Shown: in pieces, positions 12,520-23,409 of the stretch
Numbering within the stretch: position 1 is the stretch's first letter
Layout: each line of letters begins with the position of its first letter
Source of the DNA: Bacillota bacterium
GTDB lineage: Bacteria; Bacillota; UBA4882; UBA8346
Length of the DNA stretch: 37,447 bases
Direction of reading: 5' to 3'
Assembly: GCA_023417475.1 (NCBI GenBank)
Contig: JAEZFP010000043.1
Location: 1 to 37,447 of the forward strand
Made by a program: the position numbers and the translations under genes
The notes under the pieces: model-generated
What the model saw: the letters and a program-made list of their open reading frames with translations, nothing else
What the model was told of the DNA's origin: nothing
Databases searched by the model: none

Positions 12520-14088
12520 GTGAACCGGAACAAAATTCACTTGTTGATTGTTGTCTGCTTGAGTGTACTATTGCTTGGATCGGTGATCCAAGCCGCAGCC
12601 CCGGTTTATCCCCTAAAGACGGATGTCACGTTAACCTGGTGGATGGAGCTTCATCCCAACGTCGCTTTGGTAGCGAAAAATTTTGGTGATACCGATTTTG
12701 CGAAAGAGTTACAGAAACGGACCGGAGTCAAGGTGAAATTTCTGCATCCGGCGGTCGGGCAAGCCGATGAAGCGTTTAATCTGCTGTTGGCTTCGGGAGA
12801 TTTCCCCGATATCGTGGAGTATAGCTGGTTTGGCGTTCCCGGTGGCGTCGCCAGCGCTTATGATAATAAATACATCATCAAGTTGAACCCGATTCTCGAC
12901 AAGCACGCGCCAAACTTAAAAAATTACTTAAAAACCAACCCGCAATACGCCAAGATGGTCATGGACGATCAAAGCAATTATTACGTCTTCCCGTTCATTC
13001 GTGGCGACGAATCGTTAATCGGAACCAAAGGCCCGTTAATCCGGAAAGACTGGCTTGACGAGCTGGGCTTGAAAGTTCCCGAGACCATTGATGAATGGTA
13101 CCAGGCGCTGAAAGCGTTTAAAGAGAAAAAAGGCGCGACGCTTCCGCTCTCGTTGGAAGCAGTCAACCTGTCAGTCTGTTTTGCCGGCGGATTCGATAAT
13201 TTTGACAGTTTTTACGTTGATCACGGTAAGGTGAAAAACGGAATTACCGAGCCCAACCGGAAACTGTTCCTCGAAACGATGCGTAAATGGTACAATGAAG
13301 GTTTGCTTGACCGCAATTACGCAACGGTCACCCGGAAAAACCTTGACGCGTATTTCATGACCGGCAAATCCGGCGCGACTTACGGTCAGGGCGGCAGTGT
13401 GCTGGGGCGTTATTTGGATGCGATGAAAGACAAGGATGCGAAGTTCAATATGGTGGCCGCGCCATTTCCGAGCCCGAAAAAAGGTCAACTCCCGCGTTTC
13501 GCCAAACGCTCCTTGCCCGCCGGAGAGCCCGGTAACCAGGGCAATGCGGCGATCACGACCCGGTGCAAAAACGTGGAGCTGGCGGCCCGCTTGTTGGATT
13601 ACGGGTACTCCAAGGAAGGAAACATGTTTTATAATTTCGGTATCGAAGGGACCTCGTATAAAATGGTCAAGGGGTATCCGACCTATACCGAGTTGATTAT
13701 GCGGAACCCGCAAAACCTATCCAACACGCAGGTGATGTCCAAATATATGCGGGGCCATACCAACGGTCCGTTCGTCCAAGACAAACGGTATTTGGAACAA
13801 TATTATGAGACGCCGCAACAGAAACAAGCGATGCAGATTTGGAAGAACAACGACTACAGCAAATATCGGTTGCCGCCGGTGACTCCGCAAGCGGAAGAAG
13901 GTCAGGAATTGGCGAAGATCATGAATGAGATCAACACCTATTCCGATGAGATGACCTTAAAGTTCATCATGGGAGTTGAACCGCTCGACCATTTCCCGCA
14001 ATTTGTCGCCCAGCTCAACAAATTGGGGCTGCCCCGCGCCATTGCGATTTACCAAGCCGCGCTTGATCGTTATCACAAACGGAAATAG
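12520..14088 (+). CDS. Extracellular solute-binding protein of a carbohydrate ABC transporter (orphan)
   Basis: The 522-aa protein has a Sec signal peptide (about residues 1-25, hydrophobic LLIVVCLSVLLLGSVIQA then AAAP). The mature part is typical of large family 1 binding proteins of the LplA/YtcQ type (TLTWWMELHPN, LLASGDFPDIVEYSW). No lipobox is evident at the cleavage point. An ATG upstream is immediately followed by TGA, so the GTG at 12520 with AAAGGAGG is the start. No permease or ATPase gene is adjacent; the permeases at 19615 and 20577 have their own binding protein. The operator pair upstream links it to the IclR regulon. Confidence 0.85.
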   Translation: MNRNKIHLLIVVCLSVLLLGSVIQAAAPVYPLKTDVTLTWWMELHPNVALVAKNFGDTDFAKELQKRTGVKVKFLHPAVGQADEAFNLLLASGDFPDIVEYSWFGVPGGVASAYDNKYIIKLNPILDKHAPNLKNYLKTNPQYAKMVMDDQSNYYVFPFIRGDESLIGTKGPLIRKDWLDELGLKVPETIDEWYQALKAFKEKKGATLPLSLEAVNLSVCFAGGFDNFDSFYVDHGKVKNGITEPNRKLFLETMRKWYNEGLLDRNYATVTRKNLDAYFMTGKSGATYGQGGSVLGRYLDAMKDKDAKFNMVAAPFPSPKKGQLPRFAKRSLPAGEPGNQGNAAITTRCKNVELAARLLDYGYSKEGNMFYNFGIEGTSYKMVKGYPTYTELIMRNPQNLSNTQVMSKYMRGHTNGPFVQDKRYLEQYYETPQQKQAMQIWKNNDYSKYRLPPVTPQAEEGQELAKIMNEINTYSDEMTLKFIMGVEPLDHFPQFVAQLNKLGLPRAIAIYQAALDRYHKRK

Positions 14089-14095
14089 CAACATG

Positions 14096-14109
14096 ACGGT
14101 ATCTACCGT
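14096..14109 (+). promoter_or_regulatory. Short perfect palindrome before the oxidoreductase gene
   Basis: ACGGTA-TC-TACCGT lies in the short gap between the binding-protein stop and the AAGGAGG of the next gene. It could be a protein site or a small hairpin near the ribosome binding site. Confidence 0.35.
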
Positions 14110-14129
14110 ATCAAGGAGGCGTTTTGAAT

Positions 14130-15413
<1,284 letters not shown>

Positions 15414-15433
15414 TTAGAAAACAAAAACACTAT

Positions 15434-15471
15434 AAAAAACCGCCTTAGGAATTCCTAGGGCGGTTTTTTTA
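15434..15471 (+). terminator. Strong intrinsic terminator after the oxidoreductase
   Basis: AAAAACCGCC-T-TAGGAATTCCTA-G-GGCGGTTTTT folds into an almost perfect hairpin ending in a T run. The symmetry means it could also end a transcript from the opposite strand. Confidence 0.9.
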
Positions 15472-15475
15472 TAAT

Positions 15476-15786
15476 ATAAGAGTGGTGGCAGCAGCAGGGC
15501 GATACAGGACAACACCGCGCCCGGGAGACCGGCGGCCAGGTAACAAAGGCTGATGACCCATAGACCGCTTTAAACAAAAGCCCAAAAAACACGATCCACT
15601 TCACGGTTGCTCCTCCTTCCGCCGCGCTTTCGCCACCCGCCTAAGCCGTATAAAGCGACAACCGGCGGTTCAAAGAACCAAAAAAGCAGTCCCCCGCCGA
15701 AAATAATGCCCAAGGTAACCCCAAAATGGGGTCGGTGTGATCATTACGGGTGAAACGATCGATTTGGATTGATGCGTATCGGCCAT
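15476..15786 (-). pseudogene. Degraded small membrane-protein gene(s)
   Basis: Read on the minus strand, ATG 15786 opens 38 codons. A frame shift near residue 22 continues into a hydrophobic GVTLGIIFGGGLLFWFFEPP and a basic tail. A second ORF starts at a GTG with GGAAGGAGG upstream (KWIVFFGLLFKAVYG); in a shifted frame this leads into a very hydrophobic LAAGLPGAVLSCIALLLPPL. The pieces read together as two decayed small membrane proteins, possibly transporter subunits. No family is recognised and the interpretation rests on hydrophobic continuity across frames. Confidence 0.4.
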
Positions 15787-16027
15787 TTTAAATAAACGCT
15801 CCACAGCAATAGTTTTTAAAATTAAAACGACTTATTTCACAAGTGTAACTGCGATATTATCTCTCAAAAATACCGAAACCCAAAAAACTAAAGTGAGTAG
15901 GTTTCCTGTTTTGAATCAATAATCTTCAAATTTTAATGCATTGATATTACGTTTTTGACTTGTGACTTCTGTATCATTATCTCTACAATAGATCTAGGCG
16001 CGTAGGCAATTGCCAGCTACTAAGAGC
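15787..16027. other. AT-rich leader region before the lyase gene
   Basis: No gene is seen. A possible promoter is TTGTGA (15963) with TACAAT (15987) 18 bp apart. ATTATCTCT occurs twice (about 15857 and 15975). The region separates the decayed genes from the lyase-transport operon and probably holds its regulatory sites. Confidence 0.35.
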
Positions 16028-16039
16028 GGAGGTTGGAGG

Positions 16040-18031
16040 ATGATTCAGTTTACCCCGGAACAAGTTAAACAGTACCACAGCCGGTTGCACCAGGATAATT
16101 CAATTATCAATAGTTTACAACAACAAGTAAAGCCGTTGCTGGAGCGGCCGATTCAAGTGCCCCGGCAAGGAATTGCCACCTGGCAATTGTATTATTTCTG
16201 CCCGGAGCATTCGGTGCAACTGCGATTCGATCTTGATAAGCCCCGGCAACATGTCTGCCCGGTGGATGGTGCGATTTATACCGGCCAACCTTATGACGGC
16301 GCCTGGTGGCGCTTTCTTAACGATGTTTATGCTCAAGGCTGTTACACATTTGGATTGTTATGGGTATTGACACAAGAGCAACTCTATTTGGAACGAGCCA
16401 AAGCGATTTTATTGGAATACGCCCATTATTATCCGGATTATCAAATTCATGGCGGGATTCCATATAATGGGCCGGGTAAAGCGAACGCGCAAACGTTATG
16501 TGAGGCGATCTGGTTGCGTTCATTAAGCTGCGGTTACGATCTGATCAGTGACCAACTTAATCGGACCGAAAAAGCAACGATTACCACCCGCCTGTTGGCA
16601 CCCGGAGCGGAGTTTCTTAAAGACTATCGGACACCCCAAATTCATAATCATGAGGTGATCATTGGCGCTACCATTGGGATCCTGGGGATCATCCTTGAGC
16701 GGGTTGATTTAATTGATTTTGCCATAAACTCGGACTATGGATTGATTTATCAATTGGATCATGCGGTATTAGAAGATGATTTTTGGTTTGAGGGGTCGTT
16801 GCATTACCATATTTTTGCCTTGGAATCATTTTTAGCTTATGAGAAATTTGCGCTACATACCCCGTATCGGCTGGGCCATCCCAAACTCCCTAAAATGCTC
16901 CAATTTCCTTTACGGTTGTTGCAACCCGATTATGAATTGCCATTACTGAATGATGCCATTTATGGGGAAAAACACCATCGTTTTGAAACGGTCTACGAGT
17001 TTGGCTATCGTGAGTACGGATGTCCGGAATTTGCTTGGTTTTTACATCGTATTTATAGAGGTCAAAACCGTGATCGTAACTTGGAAGCGTTTCTTTACGG
17101 AGTAGCAGATTTGCCCGGAATAACTCAACCCCAATTACGGAATTATCATGACGTTTCCGGTTCCGGGATTACCATATTCCATGGCAAAGATGAACGATAT
17201 TTGTTGGTCAAACATAGTCCGTTCGGCGGCGAACATGACCATTATGACCGATTGGGTATTTCTTTTTTCGCGTTTGGGGAACGGATTGCCCCCGATTTGG
17301 GGACGACTGGTTATGGAGCCCGGTTACATTATGAATATTACAAAAACACCGGCAGTCACAACACGGTGATGATCAACGAAGCGAACCAACCGCCGGCCAA
17401 CGCGAAAGTTTTACGTTTCCGGGAAGGTCCCGAATATACTTTGCTCGATACCGAAGTGCGTTGGGATGGTAGTTATCCTGGGTTAGATTCGTTCATCATT
17501 CCGCAATGGGACCCGTCAAGTTATGCCGGAGTGACATTGCGGCGGGTGATCCTTTGGTGTGAGGAGTATTTTATTGAATGTTTTAGCGTAACAGGGGTTA
17601 AAGCCGGCCCCATCGACTGGGTACTGCATGTTCCCGGCCGGTCGTTAACCGCTCAGACGTTGGAGTATTCAGGGGTTTTCAGTACTCAAAAGCCGTTTAA
17701 ATATTTAACCAATGTACGATTGGCGCCTCAAGCGCCAATGATCGTCTCCGGTTGGGAGATGGCGAATTGCCGCTTTAATTTATATAGTTTTTGTTTCAAT
17801 GATAATCAAGTCTATTTGGCCGAGGGTCCGGATAACCCCTCGGTAAAAAAGCTCTCCTATCTGATCAACCGGGTTCAAGGGGGACAAGCGGTCTTTGTTA
17901 ACGTCTTTGAAACAACCCGTCCAGGCGCGCCGGGGATTGAAAACGTACAGTGCCGGATTGCTGAAAAACGGGCTGAAATCGCCATTCGCAGGCTTGGAAA
18001 AACACTTTATTATCCAATTGTTTTCGGTTAA
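16040..18031 (+). CDS. Heparinase II/III-family polysaccharide lyase, intracellular
   Basis: The 663-aa protein combines an N-terminal alpha-toroid region with a C-terminal beta-sandwich heparinase II/III domain (GGEHDHYDRLGISFFAFG). Candidate catalytic residues are N203-H204, Y256 and H399/H401; the Asn-His-Tyr-His set and spacing resemble PL15/PL17 exolytic oligoalginate lyases. Such enzymes cleave uronate-containing oligosaccharides by beta-elimination. There is no signal peptide, so it should act on imported oligomers. GGAGG seven bases before ATG 16040 sets the start. Followed by transporter genes in the same direction. Alginate, heparosan, hyaluronate or another uronan are all possible substrates. 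Confidence 0.82.
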   Translation: MIQFTPEQVKQYHSRLHQDNSIINSLQQQVKPLLERPIQVPRQGIATWQLYYFCPEHSVQLRFDLDKPRQHVCPVDGAIYTGQPYDGAWWRFLNDVYAQGCYTFGLLWVLTQEQLYLERAKAILLEYAHYYPDYQIHGGIPYNGPGKANAQTLCEAIWLRSLSCGYDLISDQLNRTEKATITTRLLAPGAEFLKDYRTPQIHNHEVIIGATIGILGIILERVDLIDFAINSDYGLIYQLDHAVLEDDFWFEGSLHYHIFALESFLAYEKFALHTPYRLGHPKLPKMLQFPLRLLQPDYELPLLNDAIYGEKHHRFETVYEFGYREYGCPEFAWFLHRIYRGQNRDRNLEAFLYGVADLPGITQPQLRNYHDVSGSGITIFHGKDERYLLVKHSPFGGEHDHYDRLGISFFAFGERIAPDLGTTGYGARLHYEYYKNTGSHNTVMINEANQPPANAKVLRFREGPEYTLLDTEVRWDGSYPGLDSFIIPQWDPSSYAGVTLRRVILWCEEYFIECFSVTGVKAGPIDWVLHVPGRSLTAQTLEYSGVFSTQKPFKYLTNVRLAPQAPMIVSGWEMANCRFNLYSFCFNDNQVYLAEGPDNPSVKKLSYLINRVQGGQAVFVNVFETTRPGAPGIENVQCRIAEKRAEIAIRRLGKTLYYPIVFG

Positions 18032-18105
18032 AATCGTCAGATTTTTCACCAAAGTTCGTTGGATTTTAACTTAAAATTAAAACTTTATTCAGGTAAAGTT
18101 ATAAC

Positions 18106-18119
18106 TGAAGTTGACTTCA
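18106..18119 (+). promoter_or_regulatory. Palindrome upstream of the binding-protein gene
   Basis: TGAAGT-TG-ACTTCA is a perfect 6-bp inverted repeat 29 bases before the ATG at 18148, in an AT-rich gap after the lyase gene. It may be an operator or promoter-proximal site for the AraC-type regulator encoded downstream. Confidence 0.35.
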
Positions 18120-18147
18120 AACTCTTAAATTCATAAGGGGGAGCAAA

Positions 18148-19524
18148 ATGGTAGTGAAAAAGAATCTGCGGCGCATCTATGGCCTAGTGATGGCAGTCAC
18201 GACGCTCGTTACCATGGTGAGTCTGGCAGGGACGAGTCTAGCGGCCAAAGAAAAAGTAAAGATTAAAGTATGGACTCAAAGTCGCCACGACGCCAATTAT
18301 ATGACTGGAATGGTTAATAAGTTCAATAAAGAAAACAAGGATAACATCGAGATCGACTATCAAATTTATTCCGATAATTATCAGCAAACTTTGGATCTCG
18401 CTTTTGCTACGGGCGAAGCTCCGGACGTTTTTTACGCCGCTACCGATGTCTTCGAGAAACGGTTGGCATTGAATGAATTAACCCCGCTGAATAAGTTTTT
18501 AACACCCGCTGACATGAAGCGTTTTGGCAAAGGCGCTTTTATCGATCGGGTGGATATGGCCAATGGTAAGATTTATTTACTGCCGGCAATCGGAACCACC
18601 ACGCGTTTAGTCTATAACAAAGGCATTTTTAAGCGGGTGGGTATCAACGCCCCGCCGCAAACCGTAGCGGAAATGGTGAAAGATGCGAAGTTGATCAGTG
18701 ATAAACTGGGCAAGGAAGGCATTTTCGGCTACGCCCAAAACTTTAAAAGTCCGGCTTCGGCTATTCAACGGTCCATTGACTTGATCTTAATGCGTTCCGG
18801 CGGCCCGACGGCCGGATATGACTTTAAAACCGGTAAATATGATTTTACAGGCTATAAACCGATTTTGAAAGCCTATCGCGACATCTTTACCACCAATGGT
18901 GGGTTTCCGGGTTGCGAGTCATTGGATATCGACCCGTTACGAACTCAATTTGCCGCCGGCAAAATCGGGATGTATATTTCATATACCCATGCTGAGCCGG
19001 GTGTCTATCAGAATCAGTTCCCAACCAAGGAAGACTGGGATATGGCTCCGCTACCGACCATTAACGGCAAGGTGAAAGGTTCGAATCCCATCATTTTGGC
19101 GGGCGGCTGCTTCTTAATGAGTGGCAAAACCAAACACTCCGAAGAGTCATGGAAAGTCATGAAATATCTCTACTCCGATGAATTGCTGGCCGGATATCAC
19201 GAAAACGGTTTAGGAATCGTGTTAGTGCCGTCGGTTTTGAAAAAAGCCAGAGTGCCTGAAACGATCAAAAAATGGCCAGCGGTCCAATTTGACAAGAACG
19301 ACAAGATTTGGCCGAAAGGGCCGGCAGTCCGTCCCGAAGGCAAAGATATGTATCAAGTGTTCGTAGAGATTATTTACGGAGTGACCGATCTTGACAAAGG
19401 ACTGGACGATCTGAACAACCGTTATAACAGTACTTATAACAAGGCGATTAGCGATGGTAGGACCGAGCGGATTATTTATCCCGGATTTGATCCGGCCAAT
19501 CCCGGCAAAGTTTTCAAACAGTAA
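18148..19524 (+). CDS. Sugar ABC transporter substrate-binding protein
   Basis: The 458-aa protein has a signal peptide (about residues 1-32, ending SLAGTSLAA) and a family 1 binding-protein body (IKVWTQSRHDANYMTGMVNKF, ATGEAPDVFYAATDVFEKRL). It lacks a lipobox cysteine, so it is either anchored otherwise or released. AAGGGGGAG precedes the ATG. It follows the lyase gene and is followed by two permease genes, so it should present lyase-substrate oligosaccharides to the transporter. A strong hairpin just after the gene probably raises its mRNA level relative to the permeases. Confidence 0.9.
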   Translation: MVVKKNLRRIYGLVMAVTTLVTMVSLAGTSLAAKEKVKIKVWTQSRHDANYMTGMVNKFNKENKDNIEIDYQIYSDNYQQTLDLAFATGEAPDVFYAATDVFEKRLALNELTPLNKFLTPADMKRFGKGAFIDRVDMANGKIYLLPAIGTTTRLVYNKGIFKRVGINAPPQTVAEMVKDAKLISDKLGKEGIFGYAQNFKSPASAIQRSIDLILMRSGGPTAGYDFKTGKYDFTGYKPILKAYRDIFTTNGGFPGCESLDIDPLRTQFAAGKIGMYISYTHAEPGVYQNQFPTKEDWDMAPLPTINGKVKGSNPIILAGGCFLMSGKTKHSEESWKVMKYLYSDELLAGYHENGLGIVLVPSVLKKARVPETIKKWPAVQFDKNDKIWPKGPAVRPEGKDMYQVFVEIIYGVTDLDKGLDDLNNRYNSTYNKAISDGRTERIIYPGFDPANPGKVFKQ

Positions 19525-19563
19525 CAGGAAAAGCAATTTACGGATTAGAATGATTAAACTACG

Positions 19564-19591
19564 GCGACTACAGAGATTTCTCTGTAGTCGC
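19564..19591 (+). promoter_or_regulatory. Intercistronic hairpin between binding-protein and permease genes
   Basis: GCGACTACAGAGA (19564-19576) is complementary to TCTCTGTAGTCGC (19579-19591), giving a long stem with a tiny loop. No T run follows, so it is more likely to protect the upstream mRNA from 3' decay or limit read-through than to terminate fully, as is common between binding-protein and permease genes. Confidence 0.7.
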
Positions 19592-19614
19592 TCTAGTAAG
19601 GAGTTGAATTCAAC

Positions 19615-20559
19615 ATGTCCGTTAGGTCTGAAACGAATCATTTCAGTCAGTTTATTCGGGCGATCAAAGCGAATCGGATGATCTATTGGATGCTCTTACC
19701 CAACTTGCTTCTTTTTACCGCATTGACAGTTTACCCAGTCGTCTGGGCGCTGCAATATATGTTCTTTAGTTACGACGGGCTCACTGCCGCTAAGTTTGTG
19801 GGAGTGGAGAACTTTATCCGTTTATTCACCCGGGATGACGTGTTTTGGAAATCGGTCATCAACACCTTGATTTACGTTGGCGGCAAATTGTTGCTGACCT
19901 TACCGCCGGCTTTTGGATTGGCGTTGATATTAAATAAGAAATTTAAAGGCCGGGGTTTATTACAAGGGATTATTTTCAGCCCTACCATTATGAGTACTGC
20001 CGTAATGGCTTTGATGTTTTATTTGATCTTTAACGTTTATAATGGAGCGCTCAACCACTACCTGATGGAATGGGCAATAACCAAACAGCCGATCAATTGG
20101 TTGGGGCGGGATTTGGCGATGCTGACCTGTGTAATCGTGGGGGCTTGGGGAGGCGTCGGTAACTACATGGTTTATTTCCTGGCGGGGTTGCAAAGTATAC
20201 CGAAGGAGATCTATGAAAGTGCCGAGCTTGACGGAGTTAACGGTTTTCAGCGGATGGTCCACATCACCTTACCCATGTTGGGGCCGATGTTACAAGTGAT
20301 CTTGATGCTGGCGATTATCGTGGCGTTTCAGGATATGCAAGGAATTATGGTGTTAACCGAAGGGGGTCCATTCTCATCCACGCAAGTGATGTTTTTATAC
20401 ATTTACCAACTGTATTTTCCGATAGCGGCTTCGGCTAGTACGATGTTGAGTTCGGACTTTGGTTACGGTGCGGCGGTCAGTATCGTGGCTGCGGCGATGA
20501 TTGGAGTTGTTACCTGTGTTTATCTCTACTTTTCGCGCAAACTCGATAACTTGTATTAG
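19615..20559 (+). CDS. Sugar ABC transporter permease, MalF-type
   Basis: The 314-aa inner-membrane protein has six predicted membrane helices. It carries the permease EAA loop EIYESAELDGVNGFQRMVHITLP at about residues 198-220, which contacts the ATPase. N-terminal YWMLLPNLLLFTALTVYPV is typical of MalF/UgpA/LacF-like subunits. AAGGAG lies upstream of the ATG. It pairs with the next permease, 17 bases downstream. No ATPase gene is in the locus, so a shared MsmX-type ATPase elsewhere is presumed. Confidence 0.92.
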   Translation: MSVRSETNHFSQFIRAIKANRMIYWMLLPNLLLFTALTVYPVVWALQYMFFSYDGLTAAKFVGVENFIRLFTRDDVFWKSVINTLIYVGGKLLLTLPPAFGLALILNKKFKGRGLLQGIIFSPTIMSTAVMALMFYLIFNVYNGALNHYLMEWAITKQPINWLGRDLAMLTCVIVGAWGGVGNYMVYFLAGLQSIPKEIYESAELDGVNGFQRMVHITLPMLGPMLQVILMLAIIVAFQDMQGIMVLTEGGPFSSTQVMFLYIYQLYFPIAASASTMLSSDFGYGAAVSIVAAAMIGVVTCVYLYFSRKLDNLY

Positions 20560-20576
20560 GAAAGGAAGCGAAAATC

Positions 20577-21419
20577 ATGCGTAAAATTTGGCCGCTGATC
20601 GTCACAACGGGCAAAGGGTTGTTTATGGCGGGAATGTTAATCTTCACGATTTACCCGCTCTTCTATACCTTGGTTGGATCATTAAAGACCAACATGGAAC
20701 TGATCTCCGGGTCCACCTTATTCCCAAAACAATGGATGTTCAGCAATTACGTTGACGCGTTTCAAAAAAGCAACTTCCTGCAATATACTTGGAACAGTCT
20801 GTTCTTAAGCTCGCTGGTTACCATCGTCGCGTTAGTCACATCATCATTGGTCGGGTATATCTTGGCACGGCATGAGTTTCCCGGTAAGAAGCTTCTACTC
20901 AGTCTTTATTTATCTTTCATGTTTGTTTCACTGGGAGCGGTAGCGCTTTATCCGCAGTATAAATTGATGCATAATTTAGGACTGACCGGGAGTTTGATCG
21001 GCTTGGCGTTAGTTTTAACCGGCGGGCAGGGAACCAACATTTTCTTAACGATGGGCTATATTAAGACCATCCCCAAAGAGTTGGATGAATCCGCTTTGAT
21101 TGATGGCTGCAGTTATTTCCGCATTTATTGGAATATTATTTTGCCGCTTGTCAAACCGATCCTTGGCGTGGTCGCTTTATTCACGTTTCGGACGGCTTGG
21201 AACGATTATATCACCTCGTTGGTCTTTACCATGTCCAACCCGCTCTTAAAGACCTTGACCGTGGCGGTAGTGAGCTTGCGCTACTCGGCCAACGCCGCCT
21301 CGGAATGGAATGTGATGACCGCAGGCGCGGCCATTGCTTTACTGCCGGTGCTGATCCTTTATTTCTTCACGAGTAAACAATTTATTGCCGGTCTCACGGC
21401 CGGGGCTGTCAAAGGATGA
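20577..21419 (+). CDS. Sugar ABC transporter permease, MalG-type
   Basis: The 280-aa membrane protein has about six helices and the EAA loop ELDESALIDGCSYFRIYWNIILP near residues 167-189. The C-terminal end (LYFFTSKQFIAGLTAGAVKG) is characteristic of MalG/UgpE-type subunits. AGGAAAGGAAG precedes the ATG, and the gene follows the MalF-type subunit by 17 bases. Together they form the translocation pore for the binding protein at 18148. Confidence 0.92.
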   Translation: MRKIWPLIVTTGKGLFMAGMLIFTIYPLFYTLVGSLKTNMELISGSTLFPKQWMFSNYVDAFQKSNFLQYTWNSLFLSSLVTIVALVTSSLVGYILARHEFPGKKLLLSLYLSFMFVSLGAVALYPQYKLMHNLGLTGSLIGLALVLTGGQGTNIFLTMGYIKTIPKELDESALIDGCSYFRIYWNIILPLVKPILGVVALFTFRTAWNDYITSLVFTMSNPLLKTLTVAVVSLRYSANAASEWNVMTAGAAIALLPVLILYFFTSKQFIAGLTAGAVKG

Positions 21420-21552
21420 TCAAAACAACTCGGCTACAGATGATTTTGTTATGCTCGCAGTTCCAATCGATCGAGTAACCATTGGGTGTGATATACTAAA
21501 AAATAAAAGAACAGTTAAAACATCAAAAATTTGCTTGGGTTAGGAAGGTTGC

Positions 21553-23409
21553 ATGCTGACACCTTACCACAATATGAAATTAAAACATAAGATCGCGTTG
21601 GTTTGCATTTTATTGATTGCGGTATCGTCGCTGGGGTCCGCCTTATTATTGCATAGTTATGTCGCAAACCAGATCCGTGAAACCGCCGATGTCAATTCGA
21701 CGGATATGATGATCCAAGTCAGTAATTTTTTTGATGAAAAACTCAAGAGCATCATCCGCCGGGCCTTCGCGCTCCAGGTCAATGACAGTTTCCAGAAGCA
21801 ATTAGCCGATTTTTTGTTGAACGATGAGAAATACCGTTATGCAATGGCCCTGTCACAATTTTCCGAGTCGTTTTCGGAGATCCGGTCAACCGAAACTTAT
21901 ATTTCATCCATATATATGGATACCCCCAAAGGGGACTTTTTTGATTTGGCGCGGATTAAACGGCGTGACTTTAACTTTAAAGCATCGCGGCTCTATCGTC
22001 AACTGTCAGGAGTCTCCGCTAAAAGCGTTTTCTGGGGAGTGAGCCGTCGCGATGAGATTTATGCCGATGCGAAAACGGTGGTGCCGTTGGTCGTGCGGTT
22101 CACGGTTGAAGGGTATAATGGCGATGTCTTTCTAGTGGTCAATCTGGATGAACAGATGATTCTAGACTATTTAACCAAAATCTATTCCGGCCCGGGTAAT
22201 TGGATCTTGCTCCTCGATCATAAAGGCCGGACGGTGGTATCCGGCCACGAAGCGATTACCGGGATGTTCATCCGGGACCGGCAGATTGTCAAACAGATCG
22301 CCACCGGCAGTCATGGCAGTATCAAGCGCAACTACGGAAAGGAAAATTATATCATTAATTTTCAGGAGATGAATGTAGCGCCGTGGAAGATCGTCAATAT
22401 CCAATCAGAACGAATCTTATTGAAAAAGGTTAATGCGTTTGGCGCTTTTTTATTGGTATTGACCATTGCCAGTATTGTAATTTGTCTGGTCTTTACTTTA
22501 GTCTTGTCCAATAGCATCACCCATCCTTTAGAAAGGTTGGAAAATGCCATTATCAAAGTGACCCGGCGCGATTTTGACGTCAAGTTTAACTATCAGTACT
22601 ATGATGAAGTCGGGAAGTTAGGCGCGAGTTTTAATTTTATGGTGGAGGAGATCCGCGAGCTCATCCGGAAGCTAAACCAATCGATTACCCGCTTGCAAGA
22701 AGAGAAAGAGAAAGTAAAAGCTGAACAGTTGTTAAAACGCCAAGCTGAGCTCAAAGCGTTACAATCTCAGATTAATCCGCATTTTTTATATAACACTTTA
22801 GATTCGATCCATTGGATGGCCGATCAGATTGATGCCGACGATATCAGCCGGATGACCATGGCTTTGGGAAGCCTGTTTCGGACTGGGCTTAATAAAGGTG
22901 ATGACATTATCAGTATTCCAAACGAACTCGAAAATGTCAAAAGTTATTTGACCATTCAAAAAATGCGATACGGCGAGCGGTTTTGCTATCAGATTGATGT
23001 GGACCAACAACTGCTGCCATTAATGACGATCAAACTAATCTTGCAACCCTTAGTGGAAAATGCAATCTATCATGGGATTAAAGAACAAGCGGAGTTGGGA
23101 TTGATCACGATCACCGGACGGTTGAGGGAGAATGGCCAAGTTGTTGAGTTCATTATCCGTGATACCGGCGCTGGGATTCAACCGCTCGCGCTGGAATTGA
23201 TCGAACGACGGTTAGCGGAAGGAACATCATCTGACTGCAACGGTTATGGAATTTATAATGTCAACGAACGGATTCGGCTTTATTTTGGAGAACGTTACGG
23301 ACTAAAGTTTCGCAGTGAATTGGGCCAAGGGACGGAAGTTAAATTGGTAATTCCGGCAATTCGCCAAGAGGAGCTGGGTAAATATGTACAAAATCATGGT
23401 AGTGGATGA
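21553..23409 (+). CDS. YesM-like sensor histidine kinase
   Basis: The 618-aa kinase has a first membrane helix near residues 12-32, an extracellular sensor domain to about 290, a second helix at 296-318, a HAMP linker to about 372 and a short coiled coil. The His_kinase domain carries INPHFLYNTL with phospho-acceptor His410. The HATPase domain follows (QPLVENAIYHG, DTGAGI, GYGIYNV). This is the HPK7/YesM-LytS architecture used to sense carbohydrates or their binding proteins. AGGAAGG lies four bases before the ATG; a later ATG at 21574 has no ribosome binding site. It overlaps the response-regulator gene by 26 bases. Confidence 0.92.
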   Translation: MLTPYHNMKLKHKIALVCILLIAVSSLGSALLLHSYVANQIRETADVNSTDMMIQVSNFFDEKLKSIIRRAFALQVNDSFQKQLADFLLNDEKYRYAMALSQFSESFSEIRSTETYISSIYMDTPKGDFFDLARIKRRDFNFKASRLYRQLSGVSAKSVFWGVSRRDEIYADAKTVVPLVVRFTVEGYNGDVFLVVNLDEQMILDYLTKIYSGPGNWILLLDHKGRTVVSGHEAITGMFIRDRQIVKQIATGSHGSIKRNYGKENYIINFQEMNVAPWKIVNIQSERILLKKVNAFGAFLLVLTIASIVICLVFTLVLSNSITHPLERLENAIIKVTRRDFDVKFNYQYYDEVGKLGASFNFMVEEIRELIRKLNQSITRLQEEKEKVKAEQLLKRQAELKALQSQINPHFLYNTLDSIHWMADQIDADDISRMTMALGSLFRTGLNKGDDIISIPNELENVKSYLTIQKMRYGERFCYQIDVDQQLLPLMTIKLILQPLVENAIYHGIKEQAELGLITITGRLRENGQVVEFIIRDTGAGIQPLALELIERRLAEGTSSDCNGYGIYNVNERIRLYFGERYGLKFRSELGQGTEVKLVIPAIRQEELGKYVQNHGSG

